NCBI GenBank assembly: GCA_030734395.1
Contig: JAUZTG010000016.1
Location: 1,922,001-1,986,000 of the forward strand
DNA from: Sarocladium kiliense
Taxonomy: Eukaryota > Ascomycota > Sordariomycetes > Hypocreales > Sarocladiaceae
Direction of reading: 5' to 3'
Length of the DNA stretch: 64,000 nt
The position numbers and the translations under genes were made by a program. Below the pieces are notes generated by a model. It was not told the DNA's origin. It made no database searches and saw only the letters and a program-made list of their open reading frames with translations. Below are positions 40,172-53,200 of the stretch, one piece after another. How positions within the stretch are numbered: position 1 is the stretch's first letter; the number at the start of each line of letters is the position of its first letter.

Positions 40172-43100
40172 ATGGCGCCTGGTGGAAAGCGCAAGAGGCC
40201 TGACAGGCCCCCATCTGATGGTGGCAGGCCTTCACCTCATCGTCCTGGTGACACTGCGCTCGGCCAACACGACCGAGATGACGGTGGTAGGAACCGCAAC
40301 CGAAGAGGCGGCCGAGGTGGCTCACATCGTCGGGATTCGAGCTCTAGTCAAGGTCGAGGGGGCATGTCCACTCCTAATTCTCAGCAGCCGCTGTCCCCAA
40401 CTCAGCGGCGTCCGAGCTCAACGGCCCAACCCAACACCATGGCCCCGCCTCCTACAGCTCCCGCGGTTCCCTCTGCGCCAACCTCACAAGTACAACCAGT
40501 CCCTAGTCCTACGGTCGATAGTCCATCAAAACCTGCACTCCCACGTGTGCCGTATCGCTACGACAACATTACGGACGAGAGATTACAGGACTGGGCTGGC
40601 CATGGACGTGCAGAGATCGTGACCTACGCGAAGCAGTCACGGGACGATGGTGACAACGTACGACTCTCAACATTATTTCAAGAGTTCATTCGCGCTGTCA
40701 TGGACGGAAGGATCGAATCTCGCGACGCTGGATTATGTGTGAAGGACATCCTACTGATCCAAGACGCCGGCAACCAGGATTCCCGGTCCATCGCCCTCCA
40801 AACGCTCCTCCTCGATTCCCTAGCTATCATCTTGGAAACCGACTCGGAATCATATGCAACCTCTGTTAAGGACTTCCTCGTGTCCTCTGAAGTGTCACCT
40901 TCACTAATGCGACAGATTCTCGACGCCCCCCTTCTCGGACAGCTCGGGTTGATCCGAAGTAGTTTCGCGAAAGTGGGTGTTCGGCAGGCAACAAACCTCT
41001 TATACCGTCAAGCAAACTACAATTTGTTGCGGGAGGAGACTGAGGGCTACTCTAAACTCATCAGTGAGGTATTCACAGTCTGCAATTCAGTGCCTGGACC
41101 CGAGCCTCAAACAGCTGAGAAGACATTCGAAAAGATCAAGGCTCTGATCGGCACATTTGATCTAGATGTCGGCAGGGTATTGGATGTTACCCTCGATGTT
41201 GCAGCTGCGGTCCTCATCAAACAGTACCAGTTCATTGTCAAGTTATTTCGCGTCAGCTCATGGTGGCCGCGGTCCTATTTCAAGCCATCTGCGACCTTTG
41301 TTGGAGGTTTACCCCTTTGGGCCACTCCGGGCTATTCGAGTTGGTCAACGAGCGAAGAGGACGAGGCATTGATACTCCAACAAAAGCTCACCAGGGATAT
41401 CGCTTTCTGGGACAGAGCCAGGGAGATCCATCTCGCAGCGTTCTTCGAGCTCGGGGGACGTCAGGTTGCTGAGTCAGACTATGAGCAATGGAAGCGCATC
41501 GACGGTGGAAGCACTGAAGACATCGTCGCAGACTTCCAACGCAAATGGATTGAGCACACAAACACACTCCCACCACCTGGAAATCGCGTCGCAGCACAGC
41601 TCCTTGGCTTCAAGTTGCGGTACTACAGTCTCGAGATCCGAGGCAAAGATGACATTCTACCGGCAAACCTACTTTATCTTGCTGCTCTCTTGATCAAGAT
41701 TGGATTCTTGTCCCTTACTGATCTGTACCCTCACCTTTGGCCATCTGATGAAGACATGGAAGGGGTACGACAGAAAGCTATGGCTGAGCTCGAGGAAGCC
41801 GAACGTTCAGCTAGAGGTGGCCCCGCGAATGCTCTTCTTGCTGCCGGAGTTCTCCCTCAGGGTGATGATGATGCCCCAGCATCTGGTGCGGCCAGCCGAC
41901 GGCCAGCAGCAAGGCAACCAGAAGTCGATGCAAAGCCAACCGCTGCTACCGAACCGGAAAAGAAGTCTGATCTTACCGAGCCTTTAGAGCAAAAGGTCAG
42001 GCTTCTAGAGCAACTGCTCAACTTGGGTGCTCTTCCTGAGGCTTTGTTTTTCCTTGGCCGTTTTCCTTGGATCATTGAAGCTTGCCCGAAGATCCTGGAG
42101 GCAATACATCGAATCATACATGTGTCTTTGGAGAAGGTCTTCGCGGATACTTTACCGCAGCCGACCTCAAACCTTTCAGCACCACCACGCAAACCCATGG
42201 CGGATGCTGATCAGGCTGGAATGCCAAAAGGTACCGTAAGACTCAACCCAACAAATCGTAAGCGATTCTTCCGCTGGCCCGGACCCGACACATTCGACAA
42301 CAAAGCGAGTATCGCGCAAGATTTTCGTCACTATTGGGAAGAATGGTCCGACAATATTCCTCGCGCCCAGACTGTCGATGATGTCTTCACTCTTTGCAAC
42401 ACCCTTATCAACGTCTCTGGAGTCATGATCGGAAGGGATGAAGCACTCTTATCTAAGCTTGCCAGAATCGGAGCGTGGAGTATGGACACTGACACTAGCG
42501 AAGAGAACATGGCTCGTTGGCTGGAGCTGCTCAAGAGGCTTCTAGTGCCTGCTCTGAGCCACACCAATGCCAACGTATCAGTTGTCAACGCCATTTGGAA
42601 TCTCCTCAAGCGCTATCCCTTGACCACCCGGTACCTCCTTTATGCTGAGTGGTTTGAAGGACAGATATCTCGACTACCAGCCATGAGGTTGGCATTCGCG
42701 CGTGCAACTTCCGATACCCGCGGGACAATGAAGCGAGTTTCGAAGGAAAATATTGCAGAGATGGCAAAACGAATGGCCAAGACCAGCTATTCATCCCCTG
42801 GTGTTGTGTTCAAGGTTGCTTTCGAACAGCTCGAAGCATACTCGAACCTCATCGACGCGTTCGTGGGTTGTGCCGAGTTCTTCACCGAGATGTCATATGA
42901 TGTTCTCGTTTGGTCTCTCATGAATTCGTTGGGCAAGTCTCGAAGCCGTACTCAATCCGAACACGCTCTCACGACAAGCAAATGGCTTCAAGCTCTCTCG
43001 AGGTTCTCTGGCAAAGTCTTCCGGAAATACCTGGCTTTGGACCCGACACCGGTTCTCTTATACGTCAACGATCAGCTGTACCAAGGAAACTCTACCGATC

Positions 43101-46100
43101 TCATTATTCTCAAAGAGTTCATCTCGTCCATGGGTGGTATCGTCGATACACTCGACTTTACCGATCAACAGATCCTTTCCCTAGCTGGAGGTGAGCGTCT
43201 GCAGCGCGCCACATTAATTGCAGCGCAAGACCGCCGATTCGACAATATCAAAAGCTCAAAGCGCCTGATCCAAGCTCTCGTGGACTCGAAACTTGCAGCA
43301 CGGCTCCTCATCAACCTTGCACAGTATCGGCAAGCTGCAATCTTCCAGGTCCCCGAGGACGAGGCTCACATCAAATTCCTCTCAACGATTGTCGATGACT
43401 CTCAGCAAGCACTCATCCGATACTTGGACTTCCTTTGGAGCAATCTTTCACCAGCTGCTTTTGACGAACTGGTGCCCTCAGTCAACCAGCTCATGAGCTC
43501 TTACGGGTTGGATCCCAGTCTGGCCTTCCTCATCGGCCGCTCCAGTCTTTCCCATCGAATGTTCCCTTGGTCATCAAAGAAAGGCCTGGAAATCGATCCA
43601 CAAGCCCAGCAAGCAAAGACGGCGGATAACGAGGGCGATGTGGAGATGGGCGATGTCAAAGCCGTGAATGGAGGCGGGACCACTCCTGACACCCCTGCCC
43701 CTGAATCTCAGGTAAGTCCTACACGACGACTTTGTCCATATGGCCTGACTAATTGACCGTACCAGAAATCTGATGATCAGTCCTTAATCCGCACAACCCT
43801 ACAGCCGATTGTGGACTGCGTACAAGAGAGCATGCGGCCTGAATTGTGGCAGAAAATCTCTCCCGAACTCTACGTCACGTTCTGGGCACTTCAACTTGGC
43901 GACCTCTTTGTTCCTGATAAATACTATCGCCAAGAAAAGGACAAGATCAAATCTAGAGAGGTCGCGATGTCCAGAGATCGTACAGACATGTCTCGACAAG
44001 CTCAAGAACGCAGGATGGAAGCTAGAAAAGAACTCATGCAGCAGCAGATTGAGCTTTCCGAGGAACTTTCGGAACACATGATGCGCATCAGCAAGTGGAA
44101 GTTCTACTTGATGAAGCAGTTCCAGTCAGCATTTTCGGAGCCTCGGCCCAAGCCTGAGGTCGTCGCAGACGTTCTCCTCGAGCAGTGTTTCATGCCGCGC
44201 GTGTTGCTCTCTCCATCGGATGCGGAGTTCACGTACCGGTATATCAAAGCTCTGCACGACTGGAACGCCCCTGGCTTCAAGCTCATGGCACTATACGATC
44301 GACTATTCAATGCCAACCGACTTCGCACTCTGATCTTCACATCCACAGTTCGCGAGGCTGAAAATCTCGGTCGTTTCCTGAAACTTATTCTCGCGGATCT
44401 ATCAAGGTGGCACAAGAACGAACCCGCCTCGTCAGAAAGAGACAGCCGAACAGCCCGAGAGCAGTCTCGCCCCGGAGCCTATGACAAGGAAGGCAAGGGG
44501 ACCGCTGAGCAGCCGCGTCTTGGTTTTGCCCTCACTCTCGACGAAAATGGCAAGCCTGCCACCTTCGTCGAGCATGCTCAGTTTAGAGACCTGCTATATG
44601 GGTGGCACAAGAACCTCAATATGGCACTGAAGGCGTGCTTGGCTGGTACGGAATGGATGCACATCAGGAATGCCATCACGGTCCTGAAGTGTGTGCTCGA
44701 CCATTTCCCTGCAGTAGACTTTATGGCAAAATCCTTCACGAGTCAGTTGCAGTCTATTGCAGTTCAAGAAGCCGCCTCCAAGCCAGGAAGCGCGAGCGGA
44801 GAAACACATCGTGTCGATTTGTCTGTGGCTGCTCAAGGCGCGATGTCAGAGCTACAAAGGAGGAAGAACAAGTGGGTTCTTGTTCAGGCTTTCCGAACGA
44901 ACACCGTGAGTTAAATTCTCATACGCCTTAAGACGGACTTGATATTGACCCAAACCGTAGAACATGGGAATGCAACAAGAATCAGACAAGGCCTCTCTGC
45001 GTCCAACAGCGCCAGAGTTCATGCCAGGAGCCAGCAAGTAAGTAGAACCCTTCCCCCGAGGGTTAAGTCGGCGCATCATTAACGGAAAACAGGACTGCTG
45101 CAGCTGAAGAAGAAGATGGCGAGGTGTCGGACGCCAAAGACAAGAAGACGCAACCGGATACCCCTCATAGCAGTCGTGCCTCGCAACCAGGTTCTTCGCT
45201 TCCTGCGAAGCCAGCTTCCTCAGGCAGGGATACTCCTAAGCGAGATTCGACACCCAAAGGTCAAGCCCGCAATTCAACGCCTAATCTCGCAACAGGTCCC
45301 AATGGCAGCGCTCTTGGGAATGCTCGGATGGACTCGCGCCCTAGCAACTTACCACAGCGTCCTCCCACTGGCCTTCCTTCTCGACCAGATGTCGCAATAC
45401 CGAACCATCACGATTCTCGCTCCTCCGAACGACGAGAGCCGCGAGAGCCGCGTGAAGATAGACCTCGAGAGCCTCGAGAGCCCAGAGATGGCAAGGAGCG
45501 AGATCCAAGGGACACCCGTGATCGCGACAGGGACCATCCCCGCGATCCTCGGGACAACTGGCCAAGAGAACCGGAGAGACCAGACCGCCCCCGAGACCTT
45601 CGCGAGCCACGGCTGCCTGAAGGGCCTCGTGATGTGAACCGCACTGAGTTGGGTCCGCGCAACTCTTCACGAGCCGCTCGAGACGCCCAGAGCAGTGAAG
45701 CACCAGATCGTCCCCCTACACACGCTTCTGAACCTGCAGAGCCCGCGATGAACCCTGAACGAGCCGCAAGGTTCGCCCAAGAGGCTTCAGATCGGCCTCC
45801 GAGGAGCCAGGATCGGGGCCGCCGATCAGGGCCACCCGACATGGTCAACCCAGATCGAGCGGCAGTGATGAGCGACGCTCATGATAATACGCCGACTCGC
45901 GGGCCAAGAGACGATCCTCGATCGCGCACCCGCGGCCAGTCACCTCGCAGGGGTGGCAGAGTCGAACCGGGACCAAGTGAGGCAGGATATGACGAACGCC
46001 ACGGCCGTCTTCCTCCTCCACAACCTTGGGGTTCAAGCAGTAGAGACCCGAGAGATGACCTGCCACCGCACGGCCCTCATCGCACTGAGCGGCACATAGA

Positions 46101-47481
46101 TCGCGACGGCGGACGTAGCGCGGACTTCCCCGGCCGGGAGGGACCAACACCACGCCGGACCCCACAAGGACCCGAACCCCGAGGACCCTTCCAGGACCAA
46201 AATTATGGCAGACTCAACCCGGTGGCAACAGCATCTGACACACCGTCTGGGCCGCGTGGCCGTGGCCGTAACACGGCGCGCGCCGTCAGTGGAGCTCAGG
46301 CTTCCCCTGCCGGCCCTCTTGGACCTGATGCTCGATCAAATGCGGCCGAAGGGAATCGCACTTTGCCAGACGACCGGCCTCCGCCCACAGGACCAGCATC
46401 AGGTCGCAGTAGACGACCGTTGGATCCATACCCTGGACCTGAGACTCCCTCGAACACGCCCACTTACCCGCCTGCTCCGGGTGGTCCAACAGTGCATCCT
46501 GATAGACGAGGACATGGACCACAGTCGGAAAACAGGCACTCGCCAGCGCCGTATCATCAACATACGCCATCGAACCCTCACTCTGACCGGAGAAGAGGCG
46601 TGAGTGGACAACAGGGCCCGCCTCTAAACCGACCAGCTCCATCTCCATCAGGCAGCTATGGCCCTCACGATGCTCAGCCACCAAATAGGCCAGCTCCATA
46701 TCACTCCAACACACCGGACAGAGGCGGGCGAACCTTGCCCCCACAGTCCAGTGGTCCGGGTCCAACCGATGTCAGCACTCCCACTGGACCGTCGACGGAC
46801 CGGAGGCCTGATCAGAATCGGCAGATGGAACAACGGAAGATGCAGAATCTCAACAACGTCATCCAGTCGTCTGGGAATCCCATGGAATTCGGGCGCAACA
46901 ACAGAGGTTCTCGGCCGCGCATGGCAGGCTCAGAAGCGCAGGTCCTCACAGGTGCCTCGCCCAACGTGACTCCTGTTCAAGAACGGTCCGACCCTATGCG
47001 CCATGATTCCCAGCACCGAAGCCATTCCAATGGTGATGAGAACTCTAGCAGAGGTGACCATGAACGCAGTCATCGAGACCGTGAGGGACGATCCGAGCGA
47101 TCGAGTCGCTCTCGTCGTAGTAGCCGCGACCGCGATGCCGAGAAGCCACCGTCTGGTCGTGACCGCGATAGCAAAGAACCACGCGAACACCGTGACAGAC
47201 GATCTGGCGCCGGACCTGACGGCGGGGACAGGGAGTCGCGCAGACCGAGAGATCCCATGGGTCCACCTCCACCGACGGGTGGCAGGGACGTTATGGGTGG
47301 ACGAGATTCACGCCATGGAGATGATCGCATTGGTGGCGGCGGCGGCGGCGGCGGTGGTGGTCGGAGCAGGGGTAACGGACCACCCAGAGAGGATAGAAGG
47401 GAAGATCGGGGACGAAAGAGGAAGAGTGAGGAGGGACTCGGCGGGCCGCCTGGTGACCGGGAGAAGCGACCTCGTCGTTGA
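40172..47481 (+). CDS. THO2: THO complex subunit 2 (Tho2/THOC2)
   Basis: Largest scaffold of the THO complex, which couples transcription to mRNA export (TREX) and prevents R-loops. Exons 40172-43711, 43766-44905, 44961-45037 and 45093-47481 give 2,381 residues, normal for filamentous fungi. A disordered Arg/Gly/Pro-rich N-terminus (1-125) precedes the helical core: RYDNITDERLQDWAGHGRAE, LYRQANYNLLREETEGYSKL, CPKILEAIHRIIHVSLEKVF and, in exon 2, LYVTFWALQLGDLFVPDKYY and KFYLMKQFQSAFSEP (THOC2 domains). The last 790 residues are disordered, with RE/RD/RG repeats (REPREPREDRPREPREPRD), a 10-Gly run at 47331-47360 and an RS-like DRE(G)RSERSSRSRRSSRDRD stretch, then basic KRPRR; this tail is where Tho2 binds RNA. 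The start ATG is the first in frame. Confidence 0.95.
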
Positions 47482-48667
47482 TGCAAATCCGATCTAAAGA
47501 ATCGAGATTGAAAGTGCGCGAGTTGACTGAAAGACATGCGAATGGTGAGCGGGGGATTTTGAACAGCATGAACCCCCCCCCCCCCCAAGAAAGGGTGGCA
47601 GACCACACGACCGTCATCGGAAATGGAAAGAAAAACATCTCTCTTTTTTGTACCAACATCATACACAAGCCTATCTGCGATGTATCAAGGACCCGAAATC
47701 CACACCAGCCAACTATCTGCACTCTTGTTTCTTTCTCAAGTCTACAATTCGTTCAGATACAGGACAGGAGTTACGAGGATGTTTCTTTAGGGGCGGCATC
47801 ACTGTGAAATTTATGGAAATGCATTTAAGTTGTTTCGTTAACCATGTCGGCGTACTTGAAGTTTGAGGAGTGGCAGGCACGTTGTGTTAGACTAAGGGGA
47901 GGGCCTTGTTCTCAAAGACCGGAGCATGAGGCTCCATCTGTCACTTTCGATCATGCTTCAGTTCAGTCTCACCATGTTGCCTGAGCCCCCGTAATGTGCG
48001 AATGCCTAGACTGTCCGGGTGATCACAAGCAGGTAAATGTTCTATCCACAGAGATAATGGCGTAAATGCAGGTTCATATTCAACGCTCGGGGCTATCCAA
48101 GATGCCAGTTTGTCATGTCGCGGCGCACTCCATGCCCGCTTGATGCTATATACGAGAACATGTTCTCAGTCCTGCCCATCGTAACATTTATATCCTGCCT
48201 CGTCACCGACGACGGCACAAAAACAGCCCATCCGCTTTGTGATTGGTCTGGCCGGTCACCTGAATCGCCAGATGAAACGCTCGAAGGTTCAGAGAAGCTG
48301 TGTTGCACAACAGCGTTCAAGAAAGCTGAGACATTCATCCGAGGTTGCGGCCGGTCGACATGGATCTCGCGGAGAGAGTCTGTGTGTATATACTTGCGTC
48401 GAGGCTGTGTATCCAATTGTCCTTGTATGTGCGAGGACCATCTCCCACAACATAACCCCTCCCAAAGTTCGTAACGCCATCCTGGTATCTTCAGATGCAA
48501 TCCGCATAAAAACAAAGCAAATTAAGAGACCATCAACATGCGTTGCCAACGGTCTCATCGTTCAATTTTGAACAAGAGAAGCGGATGTGTCGTTTCCTCA
48601 TAGATGCCGGGTCAGATGCCTGCCCGGACTTGATAAGTGTGGATCCGTAAAGAAAGGATCAGTCTGT
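47482..48667. other. Convergent 3' intergenic region with a 14-C run
   Basis: About 1.2 kb between THO2 and the WSC gene, both ending here. Contains poly-C 47573-47586. No gene seen. Confidence 0.5.
47573..47586 (+). repeat. Poly-C homopolymer, 14 bases
   Basis: Uninterrupted C run about 90 bases after the THO2 stop, probably in the 3' UTR; length likely variable. Confidence 0.85.
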
Positions 48668-50214
48668 TCATCCATCCGTATCGGGATCGGGATTCATGGC
48701 GCGCAAGGTTCGCTGCTGAATCCTACGGGAATAGTCGTGATCATCGCGAAGAGTGTTGATGCTTTCATGACTGTTGCTTCGAACGTAGAGACCCTGCTTG
48801 AAGGGATCCATGCGAGGATCAATCATCAGAGCACTGTTGCGATTGCTGCTGGTGTTCGGAGAGCCAGGTGATCCGCCGCTCATGGACATCTCTGGACGTT
48901 GGCCACTACCCATCATACCCGAGGAGCTTCCCCGGATGCTCGGGTCCTCCTGGTAATCATCTTGCTGTTGCTGATTCCGTCGCCTTCTGAAGAAGAACCA
49001 CAGACCAACACCAACGACAGCGATGACTCCAAGGGCGACGCCGACAATAATACCAGCAAGCGCACCTTTGCTTACACCCCCGCCGCCTCCTCCGCCGCTA
49101 TTATCGACGATCTCTCCGTCTGCACGATCCGTGTCGCCATCCTTTGGTGAGTCTGTGGGGCCAACAAAAACTGTCTTCACAGTGCCATCAGCTGTGACTG
49201 TTCGCACAGCGGTTGAGGCAGGCTCGGTGGTTTTAGACTATTGACAAAGGTCAGAAAATGAACAAAGTGAGACGTCCCTAGCACAAGTCGCCACGGCCGC
49301 TGAACACAGCCGAGGACACGCAAACACACGCAAAGTCATACAGTTGATGATTCAGTCGTGGAAGACTCAGTTTCAGACTCAGACACGGACTCAGATGTTG
49401 ACGACAGTGGTTCTGTTGTAGGTTCCGGATTCTGTACGAACGTTTTAGTTTCCTCATTGATGCCGTTGATAGGCTGGGCAGGACGATCAAACAATGAGGT
49501 TTGCTCAGGCTGCAAGAGAGCGTAATGTTGACAAAACGCAGGCATCAAAAGGATAAATGGTAACGCTGGTACAACCTCCTGGGTAGTGCAACACTTGTTG
49601 CAGTCTGGCTCATGGAGTGGAATGTGATAGGCTGAGAGTGAGTGGCATGGCGGGTGCGCGGCTTGGGCGTGGGCGTGGGCGTGACATGGCATGACATAGC
49701 AGGGCATGAGAGGGCGGACACGATTTTACTTACATCTGCTTGGGTCGACTCAGGCTCGGATGTGGTTGAGGTTGTGGATGGTTCAGATGACCCTCTGGTG
49801 CCTGACACAGCAACATTTCGCAGCCTGACGTATGAATAGGCTCCGTTGTCACCACCACAGGGCTCCTCGGGGTAGCCATAGCATGGGAAGTTGCAGTCCG
49901 ACAGATCCACAGTGACTGCTTCGGAAGGTGCGTAGTTGGAGCACCAGCAATCGTAGCCCTTCGTGATGGAGAAAGCGTAAGAGCCAAAGCAGTGATCGTG
50001 ACAGAGGCCGTTACTCTGCAAATTGTCGGAAACTAGAGAGCAGATGGCCCGAGTCAGCAAAGCAGGTGATATAGGATACAGCGGTCAACTCACATTTCTC
50101 CATGTTGCCCGTGTTGAAGGTAGCACAGATGTCAGGATCGAGCGCACTGACCAACCTAGGCGCTGATGCCGCAAGGGCAAGCAGGCCCAGCGCCGTATGG
50201 CCAGTCAAGAACAT
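48668..50214 (-). CDS. WSC-domain cell-wall stress sensor (Wsc/Slg1 type)
   Basis: Single-pass plasma-membrane mechanosensor of the cell-wall-integrity pathway. Exons 50214-50094, 50032-49734, a short third exon ending 49342, and 49237-48668. Signal peptide about 1-24; WSC domain with QSNGLCHDHCFGSYAFSITK, CWCSNYAP and CNFPCYGYPEEPCGG; Ser/Thr-rich extracellular stalk (EPLSSTSESVSESETESSTT); one membrane helix (LAGIIVGVALGVIAVVGVGL) followed by FFFRRRR; a cytoplasmic tail with GSPGSPNTSSNRNSALMIDP and DDHDYSRRIQQRTLRAMNPD. The third exon start is uncertain: 49431 (359 residues in all) or 49509 (26 more). The intron before it, over 220 bases, is long for this genome. Confidence 0.87.
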
Positions 50215-53200
50215 GATGTCGAGATGAGGGGAACTGGCAAGGAACGGTCAGCCTTTGAAACCCGAGGATCAGCCCGTCCCAAAAGCAATGCGGAACATCA
50301 GGCCCGTGACGAGGTAATGTAACGAACCTTGTACCGTATGAGGCCGAGTACGGTTGCACAAAAAAGAAAGCCCGTCACAAACCAGGAAAGCAAGGTCTCC
50401 TGATTCACCTCATAACACACCACGGTCGACACTCCAGACAAGACCGCACAGGCGTAAAGCGCTGATGATGGGGCTGCAACAGGACGGTCGGTGATCGGAC
50501 GGATGCTAGAATAGCGATGTCTTCGTTACCCGTAGTCCAGCAAAACAAATATCTGAGAGTCGAGCGTCAGGGCAATCGTCTAATCGACAAGTGTCGTTCT
50601 CGATATCGGCTTGTTGATCGAAAGGAAACGGCGAAGGCTACACAAGAGCCAGGCGACAGGCGTTAGGTCAGGAAGCCGTTGTTCGTATCGGGATGGTCGA
50701 CAGAAGTGTAGTGTCGAGTGGGTAACAAAGATGAAGTCGACTTCAGACACTGTGGTCTGGAGAAGCGGGTGAGCTGGGATTTTCGAGGATCAACACCGTG
50801 ACGACGACTGGAATGTGGGCGTTGCCGCAAACGGGTTGGAGAGGTTGTTGCCGTGCACGGAATTGAATACAGCGGATCCGGGGATTGAGGTATGGATCAA
50901 GGTAGCCGACTCCAGAAAGGAACAAAAAAGAAAACCAAAGCAAAAGAGCGATGAGAGAGGCGAAGCTGGCCACCAAGAATATGCGATTGGGGCAAGGACA
51001 CCAGGGACGATGGGTGAGCGGTGGTGGAGGAGGAGAGGAGGAGAGGAGGAAGAAAGAAGCCGGTTGGCAATGAGAAGGAGGCTGAGGAACGAGAATTTGG
51101 GTGGGTGGGTGGCCGGGAAGAGGAGTCGCCTGTCTGGGTGAGGTGGTGCCAGTGAGGTGCCAGTGAGATGCCCAGTTGCAGACAAGCACTTCAGAAACGT
51201 GAAGTGCTCATAGTGGCTGCAGCAACGCTGGATGGGACCAGACCAGGGGATGCCCTGAACCTTGTCACCCACCTTCAGCACTGGTTGCACCACGTTAGCG
51301 CCAAAGTTATCCCCCGTAGCACTGCCTGTACCTCTTTCCAGCACCTGCTCCATTGTCGCCTTCCCATCGCAGCGCCTTGGAAGGTGCCGTATAGCGCCTG
51401 GGCAAACCCAATAGGGTCGCTCCAGCAGCGCTAACGCCCTTTAGCAGCCCGCTAAGCTGGCGTGCTAACCGCTGAAAGAGGCAACCAGCCCCAGCACCGT
51501 CTACGGCTGTTCCGGCGCCCGAGCAAGAGGGTGGGGGCGGCTTTGCTAGGATGGATGCGGTCTCCCGTCTTCAATTGGAACCAACTGGCACAGAGTCCAC
51601 CACCACGATCGATCGGACAGGAAATGCCTGGCCACCTGGACCGGGTGGTGATGGGATTCTTACGCGACATCTAACTACTGTGGTCAATAGCTGCAAAGTT
51701 AAGCTGACACTCGGCTCGGGTTCACAACCCTGCTTTCTGGTCGGCATGGGTTAGAATCAGGTTGACTCATGGGAACATTGAATCTCCTGGACCAGCTCTA
51801 CCCTTGCAGCACTTCACTCATCATCGATCAGTCATCGTAGCTTTTTGCACCTTGGCCAATGTCGTCAACAGTGGGCCTGGTTCTCAGGGGAGTTGTTTGA
51901 TGGTCCTCCTAGCGACTTCTTAGCCATAGAATCACCGCTCGGACGCGCCGTCAATCAGGTCCATCTCATCTCCCTCACCTGCTGGCTGGGTCTTGTTTCC
52001 CTTTTTTCCCTCAAGATCCGCTGTTTCCATCTCAGATCTGGTTCCGATCGGCCTCTGGACCAAGCCAGGGGGTGTTATTCCCCGTGCTCTCCTACTCAAC
52101 TTGAGATGTCTTCGTCAGAAACGCGCCATTTTGCTGCTTCCGTCCTGTGGCCTGCCATGCCGACAATCAGGATCGCAACCGAACGTTCCCCGGTTCGTCG
52201 TGTCTGTTATCTCGGCTCTATAGCCTGATGAGACAACGGGACCGGTCTCACTGGGAGGACATCAACATGCAAGCGGGCCCACGTGAGAATCAGGTTTATG
52301 GCAGATTGCTCACCCAACCCCCAGCCGCCATCGATGTGCGTCTTGTTGATTCTTTAAGATACTCCGAGGCCTCGGCAGGTAGCAGGCTCGTCTGTTGTAA
52401 GGCACACGATCAAAGATTTAGACTTCACGTACTGGAATGAGCCAGATGCGAGCATCTGACCTCAGGCCGTTAGAAGCGCGACTAGCCCAGCACCACTCCC
52501 ACTGTCATGGTCGTGTACCGACTCCGTGCCGCCTCTGGGTTGCTCCGGCTGTACGGATGTATCTGACTGGTGATATAATGGCCGTATGTCAGTACTCCGT
52601 AGATGCCTTAGTGAGAGACTCTTTCTGGCAGAACACAGCCAGAGGTTTGCAAGGCCACGTCGCGCCAGGCTTCAAGCGCACTGATATGGGCCAAACAGCC
52701 AGCGACCACCGACGGTGGATTGCGCCAGAACCAACTTTGGTCACGAAAGTGGCCGCCGTACCTGGTGGACCCTTGCCATTTCCCACTATTGTTTGGTGGT
52801 ATTTCTTTGTGAGATGGTGCAGTCGAGCCGATATTGGAGGTGTCCAAGCCCTTGAGGGTGTGCAGCGTGTGGGGGACGGTGAATTAACCAGGGGCTGGAG
52901 GATGGGGATCTCAGAATCTCCGTTGGTTAGCCCAAACTCCCTATTCTTGCATGCTGAGCTGGCGTGACAGCCCGGGTCTACTACTCATAGGAACGCGTCG
53001 TCACTCAGACGCTGAGGCTTTGCACATCACTATTTCGCTGACACGAAGAGAGGCCCATCGCTGGGACCACAAACAACACAGCAGGCCCTGCTCAGGTGAT
53101 CGACAGGACGATGAGACCCACGTTGTGTATCACCAGCCAGCGAGTGGCATTTAATGATTGGACTTGCGAAGGACAGGTCAATTCACTAATGACTACAAAA

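Noticed and set aside
45116..45637. 173-codon ORF overlapping the THO2 tail in another frame
   Set aside because: Repeat-rich coding DNA leaves several frames open; THO2 frame continuity and splice join explain this region.
52437..52967. 176-codon ORF in the gene-poor region
   Set aside because: No domain, no codon bias or splice context that would mark a gene; length is possible by chance in G/C-rich DNA.
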